From assembly GCA_964559295.1 (NCBI GenBank), contig CAZLGO010000063.1, positions 1 through 10,329 on the forward strand: a stretch of DNA of 10,329 bases, in the 5' to 3' direction. This DNA comes from CAZLGO01 sp964559295 (lineage in GTDB: Archaea; Methanobacteriota; Methanobacteria; Methanobacteriales; Methanobacteriaceae). The translations under genes and the position numbers were made by a program. Shown piece by piece: positions 1 through 5,835 of this stretch. A model generated the notes under the pieces. It was given only the letters and a program-made list of their open reading frames with translations, had not been told where the DNA came from and did no database searches. Every line of letters begins with the position of its first letter. Position 1 is the first letter of the stretch.

Positions 1-201
1 AATGATGTCTCAGATGCAAGGAATGAAATAAATGATCTAAAACAGGTTGATCTAAACATGGATGGAGTTATAAGTGAGAGTGAGCTTTCGCAACTTAAAT
101 ACACAAAAACAAGAATAAGTTCAGCCGATAAGCTAATGGAGTTATTTTCAACCCATCCAAACATGGTAAAAAGGATTAGAAGGCTGGCTGAGTTTAGCTA
201 A
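1..201 (+). CDS. htpX: HtpX-like M48 metalloprotease, C-terminal fragment
   Basis: Only the last 66 codons are in the window; the gene begins upstream. Frame 1 is open from base 1 to the TAA at 199-201. The end of the protein reads ELFSTHPNMVKRIRRLAEFS, the typical tail of HtpX-type membrane zinc proteases: the S-T-H-P box followed by a basic K-R-I-x-R-L helix. In this family the enzyme is an integral membrane protease that degrades damaged membrane proteins. The HExxH zinc site and the transmembrane helices lie outside the window and cannot be checked. The segment before the STHP box is charged and soluble, as expected for the cytoplasmic protease domain. It converges on the DUF4190-like gene, only 25 bp away, and its last codons form part of a hairpin. 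Family assignment is fairly secure from the STHP tail; the exact subfamily is not. Confidence 0.72.
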   Translation, partial: NDVSDARNEINDLKQVDLNMDGVISESELSQLKYTKTRISSADKLMELFSTHPNMVKRIRRLAEFS

Positions 202-215
202 CCCTAATCCTTTTT
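168..215 (+). terminator. Hairpin terminator overlapping the htpX stop codon
   Basis: A perfect 12-bp inverted repeat pairs 168-179 (AAAAAGGATTAG) with 204-215 (CTAATCCTTTTT). After a two-base bulge the stem can continue (182-189 with 196-203, one mismatch and one G-T pair), leaving a six-base loop. The stem is followed by an A/T-rich tract with T runs (216-230). The left arm is coding sequence for htpX and the stop codon sits in the right half. The position between convergent genes suggests transcription termination for htpX, possibly also blocking antisense reading from the opposite gene. The repeat is seen directly; the function is inferred. Confidence 0.68.
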
Positions 216-226
216 AATTTTATTTT

Positions 227-472
227 TCAAGAGACAAATTTAGAAAGAATCTGACTCAAATAAGGCAAAAGTGCAATTAAGATCACGATGTAGGCAATAC
301 CCAAGACTATTCCTATTATAGCCAGATTTTTTCCTGTCAATTTTTCTTCTTTAATTTCTCTTAGAGCCAGTATTCCAAAAAGAATTGCTAAGGCAGCTTT
401 TTCAGCTCCAAAAAGTTGCACAAAGCTGAAGATACCTACTATCAAGCTTGCAACAGCAAAACTACTTCGCAT
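227..472 (-). CDS. Small DUF4190-like membrane protein
   Basis: An 81-residue, almost wholly hydrophobic protein with three likely membrane segments (about residues 4-20, 26-38 and 48-70). Between the second and third is a short charged loop, REIKEEKLTGKNLA. The pattern of a hydrophobic stretch, F/G-I-L-A-L-R-E-I, then L-T-G-K-x-L-A-x-x-G-I-V-L-G-I matches the DUF4190 family of small membrane proteins, whose function is unknown. The ATG start is supported by a strong ribosome binding site, GGGGTGA, six bases upstream, and a TATA-like element about 45 bp upstream. It is transcribed alone and converges on htpX with a 25-bp gap. The hydrophobic layout and family motif are seen in the sequence; any link to membrane quality control with HtpX is only a neighbourhood guess. 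Confidence 0.7.
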   Translation of the reverse strand: MRSSFAVASLIVGIFSFVQLFGAEKAALAILFGILALREIKEEKLTGKNLAIIGIVLGIAYIVILIALLPYLSQILSKFVS

Positions 473-514
473 TTATTTTCACCCCTTTTATTTTGAGAAT
501 AGCTATGATCCTTG

Positions 515-528
515 GGTTTTATAAAACT
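515..528 (-). promoter_or_regulatory. TATA box for the DUF4190-like gene
   Basis: On the minus strand the sequence AGTTTTATAAAACC lies about 45 bp before the ATG at 472. This is a good spacing for an archaeal TATA box plus a leader of about 20 bases. The core TTTTATAAAA is palindromic, so direction is inferred from the gene it precedes. Confidence 0.5.
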
Positions 529-533
529 TTGTA

Positions 534-547
534 TTAAAAAGAAAAAA
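534..547 (-). terminator. Oligo-T terminator of the aro/macro operon
   Basis: On the minus strand, about 36 bp after the macro-gene stop codon, the RNA would read TTTTTTCTTTTT. Such pyrimidine/oligo-T runs are sufficient for termination by archaeal RNA polymerase in known cases. No strong stem precedes it. It lies between the end of the seven-gene operon and the promoter of the next gene, the expected place for a terminator. Confidence 0.45.
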
Positions 548-582
548 TCCAAAGAGGATAGGGGTTGCCAGGGTCAAGCAAT

Positions 583-1107
583 TTATTCAAAAATCTTTCC
601 CATAGCTTTCCTAAAAGCATCGTACATCTTATCGCTGTAAGCCACAAGAACTATCTTTTTTATTTTTGTATCATGATCTAAGAAATTTTTCATCGTCTCT
701 ATCATGATCGATGATGCTTCTTTTTTTGACACCCCTCCAACACCAGTTCCCATCCCAGGAAATGCAACTGAAGAGACATTGAGCTTTGATGCCCTTTTTA
801 AGGCTGCAAGTGTAGCTTTTTTGATCGATTCCAGATTTGTGGGCTGAGCAGGTTCTTCCATAGTAGGTGCATGGATAACGTATTTTGCCTCCAACTTTCC
901 TGCGCTGGTGGCTATCGCCTCTCCTATCTGAATTGGAGCCTCTGAAATTGCTTCTTTTTCTATTCCAGCACCACCTTCCTTTTTTATTGAGAAAGCAACT
1001 CCACCACCCATTAGACCATAGGAATTTGCTGGATTAACAATAGCATCCACCTGGGTCTTGGTGATATCACCAAATTTAAGTTCAATTTCGGTGTTTTTGT
1101 GGTGCAT
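583..1107 (-). CDS. Macro-domain (ADP-ribose-binding) protein
   Basis: A stand-alone macro domain of about 174 residues. Numbering from the ATG at 1107, it shows G-D-I-T (13-16), A-I-V-N-P-A-N (22-28), a glycine-rich G-L-M-G-G-G-V-A (31-38), the Y-V-I-H-A-P-T-M-E strand, and the P-G-M-G-T-G-V-G-G-V loop that cradles the distal ribose and phosphates. Macro proteins of this type bind ADP-ribose and often hydrolyse ADP-ribosyl groups on proteins or O-acetyl-ADP-ribose. The Asn in the VNPAN box and the GGGV loop are kept, so a hydrolase is plausible but unproven. A TTG at 1119 could add four residues; I prefer the ATG because the N-terminus then fits the family. No strong ribosome binding site is visible for either start, and the upstream peptidase gene ends 14 bases before the ATG, so translational coupling is likely. 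It is the last gene of the aro operon. Confidence 0.9.
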   Translation of the reverse strand: MHHKNTEIELKFGDITKTQVDAIVNPANSYGLMGGGVAFSIKKEGGAGIEKEAISEAPIQIGEAIATSAGKLEAKYVIHAPTMEEPAQPTNLESIKKATLAALKRASKLNVSSVAFPGMGTGVGGVSKKEASSIMIETMKNFLDHDTKIKKIVLVAYSDKMYDAFRKAMGKIFE

Positions 1108-1120
1108 ATTAAGACTCAAT

Positions 1121-1759
1121 CTAATAGATTTTTACAACTCCTATTAAATTTTCTTTTGGAAGCCAGGTATCCAATGGAACTTTTTTGATTTGCTCAACTT
1201 TGTAATAATCCCCATAAACATAGGTTTGTGTGCCTACTACTTCTTCTTGCCTGTTATCACTCTTCAAAAACACCCTATCTCCTTCGATTTTTGTAAGTCT
1301 TTTTACTATCATACCATATTCTGGATGATAAGCTACAACGATATCTCCCACTTTAAAATCATCTGTTTTGAGGATCACCATACTTTGTCCATCCTTTAGA
1401 GTGGGGTACATGGAATCTCCCTTTACTACAGCAACCATGGGCAGCTTATCCTCCCCAAATTGTGAGATTATGGTAACATCTGCATTGTATTTATATTTTT
1501 TTGCAATGGCTTTAATATCTCTTTTTAAGCTCTCGACAGTAGTTTCTGGATCATCTATTACATCTAAAACCGCGTATTTTATTTCAGATTCCATTTGTTT
1601 GGAAACACCAAACCAAGAGGATGTTTGAACGTTTACGTATGTTCCATTTGTTTCAATGGTTATCTTAATGCTATTTGATTCATCTGATATACATGATGAT
1701 ATGGCAACCGCCATAATTCCTATAACAAGAATCCCTAAAATCAGCCTCGATCTTGTCAA
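1121..1759 (-). CDS. Membrane-anchored S24/S26-family peptidase with lipobox
   Basis: A 212-residue protein. Residues 1-22 are a basic start (TRSR) plus a hydrophobic helix ending in I-S-S-C at 20-23, a credible archaeal lipobox; otherwise this is a signal anchor. Residues 28-105 form a polar domain I do not recognise. From 108 onward there is a signal-peptidase-like fold: V-K-G-D-S-M-Y-P-T-L (112-121) carries the likely nucleophile Ser116, V-G-D-I-V-V-A follows at 137-143, I-V-K-R-L holds the likely general base Lys153, and K-S-D-N (166-169) resembles the family's last conserved box. The enzyme would therefore be a Ser/Lys peptidase acting outside the membrane. It could be an accessory signal peptidase or a specialised processing protease. 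The TTG start overlaps the aroD stop (TTGA) and follows a GGTGAT ribosome binding site; a later ATG would remove the signal sequence. The macro gene follows at once. Confidence 0.8.
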   Translation of the reverse strand: MTRSRLILGILVIGIMAVAISSCISDESNSIKITIETNGTYVNVQTSSWFGVSKQMESEIKYAVLDVIDDPETTVESLKRDIKAIAKKYKYNADVTIISQFGEDKLPMVAVVKGDSMYPTLKDGQSMVILKTDDFKVGDIVVAYHPEYGMIVKRLTKIEGDRVFLKSDNRQEEVVGTQTYVYGDYYKVEQIKKVPLDTWLPKENLIGVVKIY

Positions 1760-2427
1760 TCTATCACCATCAACGCTTTTAGGATATCTTTTGTGCTTTG
1801 AATATCCAGTTGTCCTGGGGCAGATTTTTTATCAACCGACGCATAGGTAATAGGAGATCCAAAAAGTGGTGCAACAACCCTTGTATATTTTCCTATCTCA
1901 CCCATGGCAATGCCAATCGTGTTTTGAACCTCTGATAAAACTCTCAAGACCGTTAAGGTGTCTTTGATATCATTTGGCATAACAGCAAACTTCGCAATAT
2001 CTCCAATTTCTTGCTCTTCTCCTACTATTTTTAGAATCATCTCAAATGGAGGAGTTTTTTTAAAATCGTGATACGAAACTATTGTGGATTTTGAAGCTTC
2101 TATAATCTTTGATCGGTATTTTTCATCTGTTTGTAGCTCTATATCGACAAAATCAGCATATTCTGCAGCTTTCAGTAGGATTTCAACTCTTTCTCTTTCA
2201 GATCCCCTAAAAATACCACCTTCCTCTTGCATTCTATTTGTTGCAATTAAGGGATGATCCATATCCAATATCAGATTCACAGCATCTTTTGGATTAGGAT
2301 CTTCAAGAGCATCTATTCTAAATTCTAATATATCTGCTCCCATCCTGATAGCTTTCTCTGCACTTAATAAAGCAGATTCAAAATCTTTTTCAAATATAGG
2401 AACACAAATCATTGGTCTTTTAAACAT
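1756..2427 (-). CDS. aroD: 3-dehydroquinate dehydratase, type I
   Basis: Catalyses step 3 of aromatic amino acid synthesis, dehydration of 3-dehydroquinate to 3-dehydroshikimate through a Schiff base in the cytoplasm. From the ATG at 2427 the protein has 223 residues, normal for archaeal type I enzymes. Visible family features, in order, are L-E-F-R-I-D (substrate-binding Glu35/Arg37), A-T-N-R (Arg65), the catalytic His120 in S-Y-H-D-F, the Schiff-base Lys146 in A-K-F-A-V-M-P, Arg183 in K-Y-T-R, and the closing S-A-P-G-Q-L loop. A GTG at 2436 would add three residues, but the only ribosome-binding candidate (AAAGGT) would then be too close. It lies downstream of aroA' and aroB' in the same operon, and its stop overlaps the TTG of the peptidase gene. 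aroE, aroK and aroA are not in the window. Confidence 0.95.
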   Translation of the reverse strand: MFKRPMICVPIFEKDFESALLSAEKAIRMGADILEFRIDALEDPNPKDAVNLILDMDHPLIATNRMQEEGGIFRGSERERVEILLKAAEYADFVDIELQTDEKYRSKIIEASKSTIVSYHDFKKTPPFEMILKIVGEEQEIGDIAKFAVMPNDIKDTLTVLRVLSEVQNTIGIAMGEIGKYTRVVAPLFGSPITYASVDKKSAPGQLDIQSTKDILKALMVID

Positions 2428-2538
2428 CTGTAACACGAACCTTTGATTTCCACTGTTTTCATAGTTTTATCCATTAGAGGGCGGTAACTGGTCCTTATTT
2501 TAATCAACAAACCTTACTAACACTTAAAAAACCTATCT

Positions 2539-2685
2539 TTATTCATGCCTCTCATGCCATGGTTTTACCCTTGGTATGAAATCCTTACACCAAGTATCCA
2601 GTGCATAGCCATATATCTTACACTTCCTTGACCCAAATTTAGAATCAAACATGTACTCGCAATTTGCACATAAATTTTGAATCAT
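2539..2685 (-). CDS. 48-residue four-cysteine protein (possible metal-binding)
   Basis: This small gene sits between aroB' and aroD. It starts with ATG six bases after a near-perfect ribosome binding site (GGAGG) and only 16 bp after the aroB' stop, so it is very likely translated. The protein has Cys6, Cys9, Cys22 and Cys33, in the order C-A-N-C, then R-K-C-K-I-Y-G-Y, then D-T-W-C-K-D-F-I-P. The C-x2-C...C...C-x-D-F pattern looks like the small zinc- or iron-sulfur-binding mini-proteins common in methanogen genomes, but I cannot assign a named family or function. The tail is basic and His-rich (KPWHERHE). Its place inside the pathway operon hints at a role linked to metabolism or redox, which is only inference. 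About 110 bp separate it from the aroD start. Confidence 0.72.
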   Translation of the reverse strand: MIQNLCANCEYMFDSKFGSRKCKIYGYALDTWCKDFIPRVKPWHERHE

Positions 2686-2701
2686 ATTCTGCCTCCATTT
2701 A

Positions 2702-3826
2702 TCATTTTTCGATTATGCTCTCTTCAATTGCAACTCCAAAATGTCTTGCACTTTTCTCCAGATATACCATGACCTTATCACCTACTTTAAGATCAGCAAC
2801 AGATATTGGAGTTCCATCTTCTCCCACAAGCCTTATGGTTTCAGCATTTTGAAGCAACGTTCTTAATGCAATTCCTTCATATTCAGCCTCAACAAGCATC
2901 AACGGTCTTTTTTCGATCTTAACCCTCCCTACAATGGCTGTTTTTGTGTTACCTTCGCTATCAACAACTAAAACCTCATCTCCTGTTTCAATCTCTGATA
3001 AATACTTGGTCTTGTTGTTGGGGGTCATGACATAGGCATGAACAGGTCCAGCATTTACTCTAAATGGTCTTGATTCTACATACTCGCTTTCCAAGGATTC
3101 GCTATGTACCAAAAATAATCCTTTAGAATAGGATCCTATGAGCATTCCTTCTCCAACTTTCATCATGGAGCATGTATCCACACAGACTCTATCTCCAGAG
3201 CCTACCGCTTTTATACGTGTTACTGTCGCTGGTTTAAGCTCGTATCTCTCAGCTTCAATCTCCTCTATAAGAGATGCAACTTTTTTTATTTCGCTAATGT
3301 CTGATGTACAAAGAAGCACACCATCAGTACCATGTTCAAGTGTCTCAAGTGCAAGTTTTGTCTCTTCATAGTCAGAAACAGCCGCTATTAACTTAACATC
3401 TTCTTTTTGAAGCTTTGCTATGAGATTCTCTAATGGAATAACCTTCCAGTCTCTCCCAACAAGGATCAAATAATCAGCATATTTTCCAATCTCTGCTGCA
3501 AGCTCCTCATGTTTCTTGCTTGTAATTTCAACGTAAGCTGCAACAGCTTTTCCACTTCTTTTAAGCCCTGATATGGTTGCTAGGTCTTTTGATTCTGATA
3601 AATTATCTGGGATTTTGAGAGTACCGTCACCTTCACCATTTTTACCTACAAGAACAATATCAGAATCATCCTCATCTGAGATTATCGTGATATTTCCAAG
3701 CTTTCTGATGCTTTCAACATCTGAAAAATCCAAGACGTGATCTATCCCAGATTCTAAAGCAGCCGTTATAAGTCCCTTTTTTTTATTCCATTTTGTATCC
3801 TCTGCCATGATCCACGCAAATTTCAT
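2702..3826 (-). CDS. aroB': 3-dehydroquinate synthase II (archaeal AroB')
   Basis: A 374-residue protein of the archaeal DHQ synthase II family, which is unrelated to bacterial AroB. In the ADH pathway it uses NAD+ to oxidatively deaminate and cyclise 2-amino-3,7-dideoxy-D-threo-hept-6-ulosonate to 3-dehydroquinate. Recognised blocks are K-F-A-W-I-M-A (2-8), G-R-D-W-K-V-I-P-L-E-N-L-I-A (124-137), the cysteine-rich G-S-G-D-R-V-C-V-D-T-C-S-M-M (209-222), G-S-Y-S-K-G-L-F-L-V-H-S-E (231-243), and R-P-F-R-V-N-A-G-P-V-H-A-Y (253-265). Length and blocks match full-length family members, so the gene looks intact. The ATG follows an AAAGGTTGAT ribosome binding site located in the last codons of aroA', four bases after that gene's stop. 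It is the direct pathway partner of the upstream ADH synthase. Confidence 0.96.
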   Translation of the reverse strand: MKFAWIMAEDTKWNKKKGLITAALESGIDHVLDFSDVESIRKLGNITIISDEDDSDIVLVGKNGEGDGTLKIPDNLSESKDLATISGLKRSGKAVAAYVEITSKKHEELAAEIGKYADYLILVGRDWKVIPLENLIAKLQKEDVKLIAAVSDYEETKLALETLEHGTDGVLLCTSDISEIKKVASLIEEIEAERYELKPATVTRIKAVGSGDRVCVDTCSMMKVGEGMLIGSYSKGLFLVHSESLESEYVESRPFRVNAGPVHAYVMTPNNKTKYLSEIETGDEVLVVDSEGNTKTAIVGRVKIEKRPLMLVEAEYEGIALRTLLQNAETIRLVGEDGTPISVADLKVGDKVMVYLEKSARHFGVAIEESIIEK

Positions 3827-3830
3827 ACTA

Positions 3831-4625
3831 TCAACCTTTTAGTATTCTCAAAGCCTCATCAACGTCTGCGTTGTTATGAACTATCTCGACAATTGCTCTT
3901 GTTGTTCTCTGTGGGGATTCAGCCTGGAATATGTTTCTTCCAATGGCAACACCTGCTCCTCCAGCATCTACAGCATTTTTTACCATTTCAAAAAGATCGT
4001 AATCTGTTTCCATTCTGGGACCACCTGCTATTACAACTGGAGCAGGACATCCTTTTGTAACCTCTCTGAACGTATCAGGATCCCCTGTGTAGTTTGTCTT
4101 TATTATATCTGCACCAAGCTCAGCTCCAGCTCTTGCTGCAAGCTTTACAACCTCAACATCGTGTTCATTCGTGATCTTTTTACCCCTCGGGTACATCATA
4201 GCGATTAGGGGCATTCCCCATTCATTACAGATCTCTGATATTTTTCCAAGTTTTACAAGCATTTCTGGTTCGTTTTCTGATCCAACATTTACATGGACAG
4301 ATACAGCATCTGCACCAAGTTTTATAGCTTTTTCAACTGAAGTTACCAAAACCTTATTGTTAGGATCAGGCCCCAAGGACGTGCTTGCTGAGAGATGTAC
4401 TATAAGTCCAATGTCTCTTCCATATCCTCTGTGTCCATGCTTTACCATCCCTTTGTGCATTAAAACAGCGTCTGCACCTCCGCTTGCAACCTCGTCAATG
4501 GTTTTTGCCATGTCAATGATCCCAGCAACTGGACCAATGGAAACACCATGATCCATGGGCACTATAACAGATCTTTTGGTTTTTTTGTTCGTTATTCTTT
4601 CAATCCTGATTTTTTTACCAATCAT
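3831..4625 (-). CDS. aroA': ADH synthase (2-amino-3,7-dideoxy-D-threo-hept-6-ulosonate synthase)
   Basis: First committed enzyme of the archaeal route to aromatic amino acids. It condenses L-aspartate semialdehyde with 6-deoxy-5-ketofructose 1-phosphate in an aldolase-type reaction. At 264 residues it is a class I aldolase-fold (DeoC/FbaB-like) TIM barrel. Active-site candidates are Asp25 in P-M-D-H-G, Tyr145 in M-Y-P-R-G, and the Schiff-base Lys176 in I-I-K-T-N-Y. These match D33, Y153 and K184 of the characterised Methanocaldococcus enzyme with a constant offset of eight. The phosphate-binding loops A-G-G-P-R (200-204) and G-V-A-I-G-R-N (225-231) are present. A plain fructose-bisphosphate aldolase is the main alternative, but the adjacent DHQ synthase II gene decides for ADH synthase. 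The start is clear: ATG preceded by AGGAGGGG, which itself overlaps the methyltransferase stop codon. Confidence 0.96.
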   Translation of the reverse strand: MIGKKIRIERITNKKTKRSVIVPMDHGVSIGPVAGIIDMAKTIDEVASGGADAVLMHKGMVKHGHRGYGRDIGLIVHLSASTSLGPDPNNKVLVTSVEKAIKLGADAVSVHVNVGSENEPEMLVKLGKISEICNEWGMPLIAMMYPRGKKITNEHDVEVVKLAARAGAELGADIIKTNYTGDPDTFREVTKGCPAPVVIAGGPRMETDYDLFEMVKNAVDAGGAGVAIGRNIFQAESPQRTTRAIVEIVHNNADVDEALRILKG

Positions 4626-4635
4626 AAAACCCCTC

Positions 4636-5163
4636 CTAAAGTTTCGATGACCAAAGCTTAAGTTCTTTTAATCTTGGTGGAATTCCCACATCAGCGCATG
4701 ATTCTAACCATCCTTTTTTTGATTTTATCACCTGATCTGTTGAAGACGAGTGCACAAAATCAAGCAAGCCCTTGTTTCGTATTATGGTATCCCGGGGCTT
4801 TAAACTTGATGACCATATGAAAAAGACCTTAAAAGTTGTATCTGGGTAATAACCCCCTCCAAGATCTACTGATAGGACATCACACCTTCTGATTTTTTTT
4901 AAAACCATTTCTAAGGTCTCATGAAGCCTTACATCTGCTTTTATAAACTCCACGTTAGGATGTTCCTCTATCAAAGACTCCATACACGCAACTGATTCAG
5001 GGCTGTTGTCTATTGCAATGATTTTCCCTTTAGGCGATAATTTAGAGATGATTTTTGTGGAGTTTCCAACATGACACCCGAGTTCAACTACAACGTCCTC
5101 TTCTTTTATGATGTTTCTTAGAACTTCCCTATAAATCTTAATATCATAGACTATCTTTATCAT
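4636..5163 (-). CDS. Class I SAM-dependent methyltransferase-like protein
   Basis: A 175-residue protein with a Rossmann-type methyltransferase core. V-V-V-E-L-G-C-H-V-G-N-S-T (24-36) is the SAM-binding motif I. A-I-D-N-S-P-E (50-56) ends the second strand with the acidic residue that grips the SAM ribose. K-A-D-V-R (75-79) is the adenine-side motif, and D-V-L-S-V-D-L-G-G-G (95-104) is the motif IV position. The substrate is unknown; the short length leaves little room for a recognition domain, so a small molecule or protein partner is possible. It is the first gene of the aro operon, with its TAG embedded in the ribosome binding site of aroA' (TAGGAGG), so the two are likely co-translated. 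The ATG has only a weak site (AAGTGA). Family fold is secure; the role in aromatic synthesis is unproven. Confidence 0.82.
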   Translation of the reverse strand: MIKIVYDIKIYREVLRNIIKEEDVVVELGCHVGNSTKIISKLSPKGKIIAIDNSPESVACMESLIEEHPNVEFIKADVRLHETLEMVLKKIRRCDVLSVDLGGGYYPDTTFKVFFIWSSSLKPRDTIIRNKGLLDFVHSSSTDQVIKSKKGWLESCADVGIPPRLKELKLWSSKL

Positions 5164-5256
5164 AAAAATTCACTTATGTTTACAGCAGCATATTGCACAA
5201 CATTTTTTGAGATTTCATTTATCTATTAATTCTTATCTTTAAATGTTTATTATTCA

Positions 5257-5270
5257 GACTTTATAAATCG
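5257..5270 (-). promoter_or_regulatory. TATA-like element in the divergent promoter region
   Basis: Both strands show TTTATAAA here (5260-5267). On the minus strand CGATTTATAAAGTC lies about 100 bp before the methyltransferase ATG, leaving a long leader. On the plus strand it lies about 45 bp before the ATG at 5310 that opens the decayed gene, an ideal spacing. The symmetric core could serve either or both directions. A second A/T tract (TTTAAA, 5238-5243) is closer to the methyltransferase gene and could instead be its TATA box. Confidence 0.38.
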
Positions 5271-5309
5271 TAAGAAATGTATTAAAACCGAGAACTCTCA
5301 TCATATACT

Positions 5310-5660
5310 ATGGTTAAATATGCTATGGGGTCTTCTATAATTATGAGAAGTTGCAGGAGTCGTTTTTTCGATTGTTTTTACATATGTTAATTTCTCCGAA
5401 TTAGGGATAATTATATCCAGTATTATAGCAGGATTCGTTGCAACATATTTGACTAAATTAAAAGAAGAATATTTCCTTATTGGTAGCAAGTGGGATCATA
5501 TCTAGCGTTGCGATGATGGCAGGTGGTTTTTTATTCGCTAAGACTCCAATAGGTTTTAGTAGCTTAACTGTGTTTGGTTTTTCTGTCTTTGGCAATATCA
5601 GTAGGTGGTGGAGGTTTTATTCTTGGAGCTATAGGAGGGGTTTATTGCAAATTTTTTTGA
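5310..5660 (+). pseudogene. Frameshifted small membrane protein gene (DUF5518-like)
   Basis: No single frame is open, but three successive frames join into one hydrophobic protein of about 110-120 residues. From 5347 the reading is E-V-A-G-V-V-F-S-I-V-F-T-Y-V-N-F-S up to about 5472. From about 5471 another frame gives I-S-L-L-V-A-S-G-I-I-S-S-V-A-M-M-A-G-G to about 5580. From 5577 a third gives V-F-L-S-L-A-I-S-V and the glycine-rich end G-G-G-G-F-I-L-G-A-I-G-G to a TGA at 5658-5660. A fourth frame from the ATG at 5310 may be the original start. The pattern of several membrane segments and a G-rich last helix resembles archaeal DUF5518 proteins of unknown function. Each change equals one added base; the last falls in a five-T run. 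Sequencing error is possible, though neighbouring genes are intact. The family call is tentative. Confidence 0.5.
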
Positions 5661-5670
5661 TTAAATAACT

Positions 5671-5710
5671 GAAAGGAAAAGTACGTTTTGATATTTTCCT
5701 TTCTTTTTAA
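5671..5710 (+). terminator. Stem-loop plus oligo-T terminator after the decayed gene
   Basis: A perfect 10-bp stem pairs GAAAGGAAAA (5671-5680) with TTTTCCTTTC (5694-5703). The loop is 13 bases and the stem is followed at once by TTTTTAA. It begins 10 bp after the remnant's stop codon, so it is the expected terminator of that gene. It may also stop antisense transcription into aspS. The stem and the T run are seen directly. Confidence 0.72.
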
Positions 5711-5835
5711 TCAAGTCGAGAAAAATGAAAAACTTCTGCAAACCGCATTCACAAGTATTATTGAGATCCCTCAGCGATTTCTTTGGCTTTATCAATTCAA
5801 AGAGAGTTTTTGATCAAACTTTTAGAGAGGTTGGA
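5711..5835. other. Short non-coding spacer between remnant and aspS
   Basis: The 125 bp between the terminator and the end of aspS hold no gene I can support. A plus-strand reading frame enters here and continues antisense to the aspS 3' end, but its downstream part is simply the complement of conserved AspRS sequence. I see no further repeat or hairpin. Confidence 0.5.

Noticed and set aside
2409..2474. 21-residue minus-strand frame with a C-x2-C pair overlapping the aroD start
   Set aside because: Too short, overlaps aroD out of frame, and lacks a good ribosome binding site. It could be a leader peptide but nothing supports that.
4171..4551. 126-codon plus-strand frame antisense to aroA'
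   Set aside because: It is the mirror of a highly conserved gene; its sequence reflects the codon pattern of aroA' and has no start signal.
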